Shown here piece by piece: positions 14,729-26,700 of a stretch of 64,000 bases of DNA (position 1 is its first letter; each line of letters begins with the position of its first letter). The stretch is from Chirona hameri. Lineage: Eukaryota > Arthropoda > Thecostraca > Balanomorpha > Balanidae. Under the pieces are notes generated by a model, which was given only the letters and a program-made list of their open reading frames with translations, searched no databases and was not told where the DNA came from. The DNA lies in assembly GCA_036785665.1 (NCBI GenBank), contig JAXIVJ010000523.1, positions 62,001-126,000 on the forward strand, read 5' to 3'. Made by a program: the position numbers and the translations under genes.

Positions 14729-17700
14729 GTCAGTGACACACTGACGGGCACGTAAGGGCGATATTGCCGTGCGCTGGTGCCGGGTAGAGACCCTTGTTAT
14801 GGTGCACGTAAGGGCGATATTGCCGTGCGCTGGTGCCGGGTAGAGACCCTTGTTATGGTGCACGTAAGGGCGATATTGCCGTGTGGTGGTGCCGGGTAGA
14901 GACCCTTGTTATGGTGCACGTAAGGGCGATATTGCCGTGCGCTGGTGCCGGGTAGAGACCCTTGTTATGGTGCACGTAAGGGCGATATTGCCGTGCGCTG
15001 GTGCCGGGTAGAGACCCTTGTTATGGTGCACGTAAGGGCGATATTGCCGTGCGCTGGTGCCGGGTAGAGACCCTTGTTATGGTGCACGTAAGGGCGATAT
15101 TGCCGTGCGCTGGTGCCGGGTAGAGACCCTTGTTATGGTGGACATAAGGGCGATATTGCCGTCCATTGATGATGGATGGAGAGCTTTAGAACGCTGTGAA
15201 GATTTTGTCTCAAAGATCTAGCTTGCAGTTACTCAGTGTTCACTGGACGATACTGGTCATAACCAGCAATGAGAGAAAAGTCGGATCGGCACGCAGCAGC
15301 TCTGTCATGAACTATGCTATATTGGTCTCTGGCAGCACATGACCGCCACCATGTTCGATCTCCTATAATTGTACATAATTGCAGGCGCCCGTCCTTATCG
15401 ATGACGTCACTGCTGACTTATCGATAACGTCACTGCTGACTTATCGATGACGTCACTGCTGACTTATCGATGACGTCACTGCTGACTTATCGATGACGTC
15501 ACTGCTGACTTATTGATGACGCCACTGATGACGTCCCCTCGCCGCAGGGAGAGGTCGTTGTGTGACGTCATTCTGGAGGTGGAGACGCGTGAGATCTATG
15601 CCCACAAGGTGGTGCTAGCCTCTGCTAGTCCGTACTTCAGGGCCATGTTCACAAGTAAGTTCCAGTATGATGATTATGATGATGATGATTGGGGCTTAAG
15701 GGCGCCGCAACAATATAGTTATATGGCGCCCATAAGTTCCAGTACTTCAAAGCTTTGGTCACAAGCGAGTTGCGGGATAGCCGCAAAATGACCTCCGGAC
15801 TGGGTGCAAAATGACCTTAAACTCTGAAGTCGTCGCATCACCTTGCTTATTTATCGTCGTAGCACCGATAAACAAGCAAGTGACTTCCGGGTAGCCGGGG
15901 GTTTCCAGGATTTGAAGAGAGACGACAGAACCGTATGAACCTGCTGTAGGACTGACACCATCCTCTCCACCTTGTCCAGGTTTCGACGATTACACCGCGT
16001 GAACCTGTTGTAGGACTGACACCATCCTTCACCATGGCCATGTTTCGAGGAGAAGAGCCGTCAGAAGCGTGTGAACCTGTTGTAGGACTGACACCACCCT
16101 CTCCACCATGTCCAGGTTTCGAGGAGAGCCGTCAGAACCGTGTGAAGCTGCAGGAGATGGACCCCACTGCGCTGGAGGCCCTGGTGGACTACATCTACTC
16201 GGCCGAGATCCGAGTGACTGAGAGTAACGTGCAGGTAGGCTGCCGCGCGACGGGGTCGGTGGTCGGCGACGGTCCAGCTCGAGGATGGGGTCCATATCAG
16301 ACGGGGTCGGTGGACGGTGACGGTCCAGCTCGAGGATGGGGTCCCTGTCAGCGTGCCCACCTATCAACTTGCCAAACCTATTAAAATGCCAAATGCTCGA
16401 CTTGCCAAACTGATTGTTGTGCCAGCCGCATCGTCCTGCCAAATGATCAACATGCCAAAATATGCTCAGCATGCCAAATGTTCAAGATGCCCAATGTCAT
16501 TGTTCCCAATGATTGCGATGCCCAACGCTTAGCCTGCCCACCGATCAAGATACCCAATGTTCATGATGCCAAACAGTCAACTTACCCAACGTTCACTTTA
16601 CCAAACGCCACTTTGTTTCAAGATGCCAAATGTTCAAGTTGCCAAATCACGACGCCCAACGATTAACGCGCCCACCGATCCAGATTTTGAATGTTCAAGA
16701 TGCCAAACAGTTTTTTTTTGTAACCTAACCTAACCTAACGTTTTGTTTGTTTGTTTTTGTTACCATTTTACATCTTCAACGGTTGCCAAACTCGTTTGTC
16801 AACTTGATCATTTGGCATCTTGAAACAAAGTGGCGTTTGGCAAAGTGAACGTTGGGTAAGTTGACTGTTTGGCATCGTGAACATTGGGTATCTTGATCGG
16901 TGGGCAGGCTGAGCGTTGGGCATCGCAATCATTGGGAACAGTGAACATTGGGCATCTTGAACATTTGGCATGCTGAGTATTTGGCATGGGGGGACACTCA
17001 AAAGTACCCAAGATCCATAAATACCCGAGTCCATAAGTCCCAGAATCCATAAATACCCTAGTCCATAAGTTCCCGAGTTCATAAGTACCCAAGATCCATA
17101 AATACCCGAGTCCATAGGCCTGTTCACGGGGTCTGCGGCCGCCGCGGCCAAGAGGGCGGGGCTTGATCGTCAGCCAATCACGAAAGAGCAGATCCGGGAG
17201 GAGAGACTCTCCGCTCTGCGGCTCCTGCGGTTGCTCGGGAGCAGCCGCAATAGAACTTCGACATAAATGGCGCGCGTCTGATAAAGGTTGCGCACTGTTT
17301 TGTTGATATCGCGGCTCACTGGCGGTTGTTTAACCAAAAATGACAACTCGTAGTGACTCGTAGATATTCATGTAGTTGAGTGGTTTTGAAAAACATTGAG
17401 GGTTTTCGTGAAATTGCCTATTCGTTGCGAACGCTACACGCGTCATTTATCGGACGCCATCAGCGGCCGCAAAAGTGTTCAAAGTTGTTCAAATTAAGCT
17501 CCGCCTCCTGGCCGCGGGAGCCGCGGCGGCCGCAGACCCCGTGAACAGGCCTCATAAGTTCCCGAGTTCATAAGTACCCAGAATCCATAAATACCGAAGA
17601 TTCATAAGTGCCCAACGTTCAAAAGCACCCTGAATTCACAAGTACCCAAGGGGTTAGGTTAGGTTGGACTCTGGTATTTATGGATCTTGGGTACTTATGA

Positions 17701-20700
17701 ATCTTAGGCACTTATGAATCTTGGGCACTTATGAATCTTGGATATTTATGGATTCTGGGTACTTATGAACTGGAGAACTTATGGACTCGGGTGTTTATGG
17801 ATCTTGGGTACTTAAGAATTCGGGAACTTATGGACTCGGGTATTTATGGATCTTGGGTACTTATGAACTCGGGAACTTATGGACTCGTGTATTTATGTAT
17901 TGTGGGACTTATGGACTCGGGTATTTATGGATCTTGGGTACTTAGGTTGCGTGTCGACGTTTGTGTGTGCCACGCACTGTGGTACCACCCCTATCAGAAC
18001 GCACTATACCCAATCAAAATTGATTTGATGGTCCTATCCCATGGTGAAAACCCGATCTCAATCGGAGCAGTGGTTGCAAAGTTATTAGCTTCCGAAAAGC
18101 GTCTGTATTGCCGGGTCGGGCCGGGTCAAATGTAAATTTGTCTAGTAAGTTGAGAAACCTCACGGGCGCTTCGCGCCCGCGAGCAAATTGTTGGCAAATT
18201 GTTAGCAAAATAAACGAACTGAACTGAACTTATGATATACACCCGAGGCCTGTTCGGCATCTAATATTATTCGACTGCGCTTGCGCAGTAAGGCGCACTG
18301 AGCCTGGGCGGAGGCTAACTGGCGAATGACGTCCGAAACTATGACGTCATCTCCCGTCATTCTCCTCAGATTGTCTAAGCCCTAAAATTTCTGGATGTGC
18401 CCGATTTTGGAATACAATTTCGACGATATCGGCGCCGGCGACAAAATAAGCGGGCACATATCGCGGAAACTGGTGGATTTTGAGAAGATGAAGATGAAGC
18501 AACTCACCTCATCGGTTGATGATCACGGTCTTCGTTGACGTGATTCGTGACAACGTCCTCATCGCTACTTGCTTGGTCTTCCATGAAAACATTGTTGATT
18601 AAATCAAACTTAAAAGAAATGAGGAATCCCTCTTCGCTTACCTTCCATCCCAATTACAATATATAAATCAATTATCATAAACAATTCAAAGGTACGTATT
18701 TCAGGCGTCACAGCGGTATTACAAGATGCCGTTGATCCCGTTGGTCCCGGCAATACAGACATCAGAGAACAGAAACTTATATAAAGGCTGCTGCAATTTT
18801 GTATAGGCCACTTCTGCATTGCAAATGCAATTGTCCAAGAATATTCGGCCTATCTATGACGTCTTCAAAAGTGTCATGACGTCACCGAAGGTGTGACGTC
18901 ACTTAGGCCAATAATATTATTAGATGCCGAACAGGCCTCCGTTTCGGACTTTGGCCCGGTTTCGCGGCCAAAACCAGCCCGAAATCAGTGTTTTTGTTTC
19001 ACTGCAAAAAAAACCTATCCGGATCAGTTTTTCATAAGGAATTATAATCTGGAATCGAAAATAGCATGGCATCTATTATCTTTTTAATCTCGTGCAAGTA
19101 TGTCCCTGATCACTTCGCGTCTGCGTGCGGTTGCCTTGTAAAAAAACTGTTTTTACGAAACGCGTTAAATCGGCTGATCGGCTGATCTGTAGACAAGATG
19201 TTCAGGTATAATAGCTATTGGTTTTCTAATCGATGTAGGCCTTCTCTATGTTTTTTTTTTTTACAAGAGGGTGATTTTTGTTTTACAAGGTGAGGTCAAC
19301 AACAACACGCGAGCACGAAACCATTGATTGCACCGTCAATATAGGTCACAGAAGATTGACAATGACACCATTTTGTTCCCAAGGCTTTGCTCAATCGATC
19401 CATCTCCAATTTGTTCTATTTAGAACCCGGATAAGTGTTGTGGAAGAATGGTTTTATGGGAAATTGTTACTAACCGTGTGTTCTGGCCGCACATTCTCGC
19501 GGGAATTCCCTGGAATCCCCGCGGGAATGTGCGGGCAAAACGCGGTAGATTGGCCTATTCGAATGTAGTTTTTACTCTGGTCGGTTCGGCTAAGATCCAA
19601 CGCAGCGTCTAAATAAAATGTGAGGAACTAATTGAACTCGATATACTCTGAAAGCAAATTGAATGAACAATAGAATGAGGATAGTGCGAACTCCGCCAAG
19701 CCAAGGTTGTGGTGCTGCGGCTCTTCGAAGTTGGGCGACCCAATTTTTTTTTTAACTCTGAAAAACGCGTTTTTGCCATATTGTCGTCTTATACGCTAAA
19801 CTATTCATACTCGGATAAATATATTTAACATTTGAGGATGGCAAATGAAGTCCACTTAATTTCCAACATTTTGACGCCAAGTTTGTCAAGATTGGTTTAA
19901 AACTAACGCGTGTAGATTTGTGTACACCCGTGTCCGCAAAACCGGTCCAGAGTCCGAAACCCTGTCATATGATCGTTTTGCTATCGTAAAGCTCCAATAC
20001 AAACGATGAGGCATGTTTACTTGTCACGTATCCCATCGGGTTCTCCCATCGGGTGGAGCTAAATGTCGAGTCGAATCGAGTTCAACCTGTGGTATTGGAT
20101 GCAACGGATGCATTGGGTCGAAAATAATGCCCGGATTTGTGAAAAGAGTTCAACGAATGAGGAAAAAACGAGCAGAAAAATAACCGTAGCACGGGAATAA
20201 ACATGTTCAAGACGTTTTTAGAGATATTACGCGCCATTCTGACTTCTGACTTATTTACTCGACTTATTGAAGAGGTCATGACTGATCGGTCACCTGCTTG
20301 TCGGACTGCCGTCTGTCGGTGACTGACGTTGCTGCCGGTCCTGCCGGTCCTGGTCCTGCCGCAGATCCTGCTGCCCGCCTCCAACCTGCTGCAGCTGGGG
20401 GACGTGCGGGACGCCTGCTGCGAGTTCCTCCAGAGTCACCTGCACCCCACCAACTGCCTCGGTACGTCTGACTCTCGCTGACTGCCTAATGGCACGGGTG
20501 GGAGGGCGGCAGGCTGGCGAGGGAGGGAGGGAGGGAGGGAGGGAGGGAGGGAGGGAGGGAGGGAGGGAGGGAGGGAGGGAGGGAGGGAGGGAGGGAGGGA
20601 GGGAGGGAGGGAGGGAGGGAGGGAGGGAGGGAGGGAGGGAGGGAGGGAGGGAGGGAGGGAGGGAGGGAGGGAGGGAGGGAGGGAGGGAGGGAGGGAGGGA

Positions 20701-23700
20701 GGGAGGGAGGGAGGGAGGGGGGAAGGGAGGGGGAAGGAAGGAAGGGAGGGAGGGAGGGGAAGGGAGGGAGGGAGGGAGGGAGGGAGGGAGGGAGGGAGGG
20801 AGGGAGGGAGGGAGGGAGGGAGGGAGGGAGGGAGGGAGGGAGGGAGGGAGGGAGGGAGGGAGGGAGGGAGGGAGGGAGGGAGGGAGGAAGGAGGAGGAGG
20901 AGGAGGAGGAGGAGGAGGAGGAGGAGGAGGAGGAGGAGGAGGAGGAGGAGGAGGAGGAGGAGGAGGAGAAGGAGGAGAAGGAGGAGAAGGAGGAGAAGGA
21001 GGAGAAGGAGGAGGAGGAGGAGGAGGAGGAGGAGGAGGAGGAGGAGGAGGAGGAGGAGGAGGAGGAGGAGGAGGAGGAGGAGGAGGAGGAGGGGAGGGGA
21101 ATTGGAACGCTGCTTCCTGTGCCCTGGCTCGAGGTTCAGTTTTCTGACGGGTCCCTTATATAGGGTGTAGTCTGGCCGTCAATATACCGTGGAGCAGGGT
21201 AAGCGTTCTGGACGGCATATAATCATAGCAGTTGGTCTGTTGTAAATACCCAATAGCAATAATATCCCGCTGGGTCTTCCAATATGTTGATGTCACCTCC
21301 TGTATATGCAGCCTGCTGATGTAACAGTTGAGCGCAGCATCTCTGAGTCGGTGTGAACTGTGCTGTGATGCCTCGGTCTGTGTATGCAGCCTGCTGATGT
21401 AACAGTTGAGCACAGCATCTCTGAGTCGGTGTGAGCTGTGCTGTGATGTCTCGGTCTGTGTATGCAGCCTGCTGATGTAACAGTTGAGCGCAGCATCTCT
21501 GAGAGTCGGTGTGAACTGTGCTGTGATACCTCGGTCTGTGTATGCAGCCTGCTGATGTAACAGTTGAGCGCAGCATCTCTGAGTCGGTGTGAACTGTGCT
21601 GTGATGCCTCGGTCTGTGTATGCAGCCTGCTGATGTAACAGTTGAGCGCAGCATCTCTGAGTCGGTGTGAACTGTGCTGTGATGCCTCGTCCTGTGTATG
21701 CAGCCTGCTGATGTAACAGTTGAGCGCAGCATCTCTGAGAGTCGGTGGGAACTGTGCTGTGATGCCACGTCCTGTGTATGCAGCCTGCTGATGTAACAGT
21801 TGAGTGCAGCATCTCTGAGTCGGTGTGAACTGTGCTGTGATGCCACGTCCTGTGTATGCAGCCTGCTGATGTAACAGTTGAGCGCAGCATCTCTGAGTCG
21901 GTGTGAACTGTGCTGTGATGCCTCGGTCTGTGTATGCAGCCTGCTGATGTAACAGTTGAGCGCAGCATCTCTGAGTCGGTGTGAACTGTGCTGTGATGCC
22001 ACCTCCTGTGTATGCAGCCTGCTGATGTAACAGTTGAGTGCAGCATCTCTGAGAGTCGGTGTGAACTGTGCTGTGATGTCACCTCCTGTGTATGCAGCCT
22101 GCTGATGTAACAGTTGAGCGCAGCATCTCTGAGTCGGTGTGAACTGGCTGTGATTCCTCGGTCTGTGTATGCAGCCTGCTGATGTAACAGTTGAGCGCAG
22201 CATCTCTGAGTCGGTGTGAACTGTGCTGTGATGCCTCGGTCTGTGTATGCAGCCTGCTGATGTAACAGTTGAGCGCAGCATCTCTGAGTCGGTGTGAACT
22301 GTGCTGTGATGCCTCGGTCTGTGCATGCAGCCTGCTGATGTAACAGTTGAGCGCAGCATCCCTGAGTCGGTGTGAACTGTGCTGTGATGCCACCTCCTGT
22401 GTATGCAGCCTGCTGATGTAACAGTTGAGCGCAGCATCTCTGAGTCGGTGTGAACTGTGCTGTGATGCCACCTCCTGTGTATGCAGCCTGCTGATGTAAC
22501 AGTTGAGCGCAGCATCTCTGAGTCGGTGTGAACTGTGCTGTGATGCCTCGGTCTGTGTATGCAGCCTGCTGATGTAACAGTTGAGCGCAGCATCTCTGAG
22601 AGTCGGTGTGAACTGTGCTGTGATGCCTCGGTCTGTGTATGCAGCCTGCTGATGTAACAGTTGAGCGCAGCATCTCTGAGAGTCGGTGTGAACTGTGCTG
22701 TGATGCCTCGGTCTGTATATGCAGCCTGCTGATGTAACAGTTGAGCGCAGCATCTCTGAGAGTCGGTGTGAACTGTGCTGTGATGCCACGTCCTGTATAT
22801 GCAGCCTGCTGATGTAACAGTTGAGTGCAGCATCTCTGCGTCGGTGTGAACTGTGCTGTGATGCCTCGGTCTGTGTATGCAGCCTGCTGATGTAACAGTT
22901 GAGCGCAGCATCTCTGAGTCGGTGTGAACTGTGCTGTGATGCCTCGGTCTGTGTATGCAGCCTGCTGATGTAACAGTTGAGCGCAGCATCTCTGAGTCGG
23001 TGTGAACTGTGCTGTGATGCCTCGGTCTGTGTATGCAGCCTGCTGATGTAACAGTTGAGCGCAGCATCTCTGAGTCGGTGTGAACTGTGCTGTGATGCCT
23101 CGGTCTGTGTATGCAGCCTGCTGATGTAACAGTTGAGCGCAGCATCTTTGAGTCGGTGTGAACTGTGCTGTGATGCCACGTCCTGTGTATGCAGCCTGCT
23201 GATGTAACAGTTGAGCGCAGCATCTCTGAGAGTCGGTGTGAACTGTGCTGTGATGCCTCGGTCTGTGTATGCAGCCTGCTGATGTAACAGTTGAGCGCAG
23301 CATCTCTGAGAGTCGGTGTGAACTGTGCTGTGATGCCACGTCCTGTGTATGCAGCCTGCTGATGTAACAGTTGAGCGCAGCATCTCTGAGTCGGTGTGAA
23401 CTGTGCTGTGATGCCTCGGTCTGTGTATGCAGCCTGCTGATGTAACAGTTGAGCGCAGCATCTTTGAGTCGGTGTGAACTGTGCTGTGATGCCACGTCCT
23501 GTATATGCAGCCTGCTGATGTAACAGTTGAGCGCAGCATCTCTGAGAGTCGGTGTGAACTGTGCTGAGATACCTCGGTCTGTGTATGCAGCCTGCTGATG
23601 TAACAGTTGAGCGCAGCATCTTTGAGTCGGTGTGAACTGTGCTGTGATGCCTCGGTCTGTGTATGCAGTCTGCTGTTGTAACAGTTGAGCGCAGCATCTC

Positions 23701-26700
23701 TGAGAGTCGGTGTGAACTGTGCTGTGATGCCACCTCCTGTATATGCAGCCTGCTGATGTAACAGTTGAGCGCAGCATCTCTGAGAGTCGGTGTGAATTGT
23801 GCTGTGATGCCTCGGTCTGTGTATGCAGCCTGCTGTTGTAACAGTTGAGCGCAGCATCTCTGAGAGTCGGTGTGAACTGTGCTGTGATGCCACCTCCTGT
23901 GTATGCAGCCTGCTGATGTAACAGTTGAGCGCAGCATCTCTGAGTCGGTGTGAACTGTGCTGTGATGCCACCTCCTGTGTATGCAGCCTGCTGATGTAAC
24001 AGTTGAGTGCAGCATCTCTGAGTCGGTGTGAACTGTGCTGTGATGCCACCTCCTGTGTATGCAGCCTGCTGATGTAACAGTTGAGTGCAGCATCTCTGAG
24101 TCGGTGTGAACTGTGCTGTGATGCCACGTCCTGTGTATGCAGCCTGCTGATGTAACAGTTGAGTGCAGCATCTCTGAGTCGGTGTGAACTGTGCTGTGAT
24201 GCCACGTCCTGTGTATGCAGCCTGCTGATGTAACAGTAGAGCGCAGCATCTCTGAGTCGGTCTGAACTGTGCTGTGATGCCTCGGTCTGTGTATGCAGCC
24301 TGCTGATGTAACAGTTGAGCGCAGCATCTCTGAGTCGGTGTGAACTGTGCTGTGATGCCTCGGTCTGTGTATGCAGCCTGCTGATGTAACAGTAGAGCGC
24401 AGCATCTCTGAGTCGGTGTGAACTGTGCTGTGATGCCTCGGTCTGTGTATGCAGCCTGCTGATGTAACAGTTGAGCGCAGCATCTCTGAGTCGGTGTGAA
24501 CTGTGCTGTGATGCCTCGGTCTGTGTATGCAGCCTGCTGATGTAACAGTTGAGCGCAGCATCTCTGAGTCGGTGTGAACTGTGCTGTGATGCCTCGGTCT
24601 GTGTATGCAGCCTGCTGATGTAACAGTTGAGCGCAGCATCTCTGAGTCGGTGTGAACTGTGCTGTGATGCCACCTCCTGTGTATGCAGCCTGCTGATGTA
24701 ACAGTTGAGTGCAGCATCTCTGAGAGTCGGTGTGAACTGTGCTGTGATCTCACCTCCTGTGTATGCAGCCTGCTGATGTAACAGTTGAGCGCAGCATCTC
24801 TGAGTCGGTGTGAACTGTGCTGTGATGCCACGTCCTGTGTATGCAGCCTGCTGATGTAACAGTTGAGCGCAGCATCTCTGAGTCGGTGTGAACTGGCTGT
24901 GATGCCACGTCCTGTATATGCAGGCTGCTGATGTAACAGTTGAGCGCAGCATCTCTGAGAGTCGGTGTGAACTGTGCTGTGATGCCACGTCCTGTATATG
25001 CAGCCTGCTGATGTAACAGTTGAGCGCAGCATCTCTGAGAGTCGGTGTGAACTGTGCTGTGATACCTCGGTCTGTGTATGCAGCCTGCTGATGTAACAGT
25101 TGAGCGCAGCATCTTTGAGTCGGTGTGAACTGTGCTGTGATGCCACGTCCTGTGTATGCAGCCTGCTGATGTAACAGTTGAGCGCAGCATCTCTGAGTCG
25201 GTGTGAACTGTGCTGTGATGCCTCGGTCTGTGTATGCAGCCTGCTGATGTAACAGTTGGGCGCAGCATCTCTGAGTCGGTGTGAACTGTGCTGTGATGCC
25301 ACGTCCTGTGTATGCAGCCTGCTGATGTAACAGTTGAGCGCAGCATCTCTGAGTCGGTGTGAACTGTGCTGTGATGCCTCGGTCTGTGTATGCAGCCTGC
25401 TGATGTAACAGTTGAGCGCAGCATCTTTGAGTCGGTGTGAACTGTGCTGTGATGCCACGTCCTGTATATGCAGCCTACTGATGTAACAGTTGAGCGCAGC
25501 ATCTCTGAGAGTCGGTGTGAACTGTGCTGTGATACCTCGGTCTGTGTATGCAGCCTGCTGATGTAACAGTTGAGCGCAGCATCTTTGAGTCGGTGTGAAC
25601 TGTGCTGTGATGCCACGTCCTGTGTATGCAGCCTGCTGATGTAACAGTTGAGCGCAGCATCTCTGAGTCGGTGTGAACTGTGCTGTGATGCCTCGGTCTG
25701 TGTATGCAGCCTGCTGATGTAACAGTTGAGCGCAGAATCTCTGAGAGTCGGTGTGAACTGTGCTGTGATGCCTCGGTCTGTGTATGCAGCCTGCTGATGT
25801 AACAGTTGAGCGCAGCATCTCTGAGAGTCGGTGTGATCTGTGATGTGATGCCGCGTCCTGTATATGCAGCCTGCTGATGTAACAGTTGAGCGCAGCATCT
25901 CTGAGAGTCGGTGTGAACTGTGTCTCTGATGCCTCGGTCTGCCCACGCGGCAGGTATCCGTTCGTTTGCTGACCTGCACGGCTGTACCGACCTCAAGACC
26001 AACGCCGACGCCTACATCGAGCTCAACTTCAGGTCAGCCCACGGGTCGGGGCCCGAGTCCAGAGGAATACCCTGCAATTGAGTCATATAAGTAGCTGCTG
26101 TGCAGAGTAGAAAATCCATATCAGTGATTGCCCTTTGCATATCACAAAAATGCCTATCAGCGAGCGCTGTGTGACTGCATACGGAGTAGGAATGGTTAAG
26201 CAAGTGTTTGAAGTCAATCGTGCTGACAGTGCTAGAAATCAATCGTAAATGGGGTGACTGGACAGTTATGAAGGAGCGATGCTTATGAGTAGTGCTAAGT
26301 GTAGCTAAGTGTGATTAGTGCTCACTGCTAAACCCGTTTCTCCGCCAGTGAGGTAGTGGAGTGTGAGGAGTTCCTCACCCTGACGGCGGACCAGGTGATC
26401 CAGCTCATCTCGTGTGACAGACTCTCCTTATTAAACCCGTCTCTCCGCCAGTGAGGTGGTGGAGTGTGAGGAGTTCCTCACTCTCCTTACTAAACCCGTC
26501 TCTCCGCCAGTGAGGTGGTGGAGTGTGAGGAGTTCCTCACTCTCCTTACTAAACCCGTCTCTCCGCCAGTGAGGTGGTGGAGTGTGAGGAGTTCCTCACT
26601 CTCCTTACTAAACCCGTCTCTCCGCCAGTGAGGTGGTGGAGTGTGAGGAGTTCCTCACTCTCCTTACTAAACCCGTCTCTCCGCCAGTGAGGTGGTGGAG

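Noticed and set aside
21290..25940. CRISPR-like array
   Set aside because: Units are contiguous without unique spacers, in an animal gene intron.
21156..25979. Long minus-strand frames, up to 1531 codons, across the 78/80-bp array
   Set aside because: The unit has no stop in three minus frames. Content is repeat only, inside an intron of a + strand gene.
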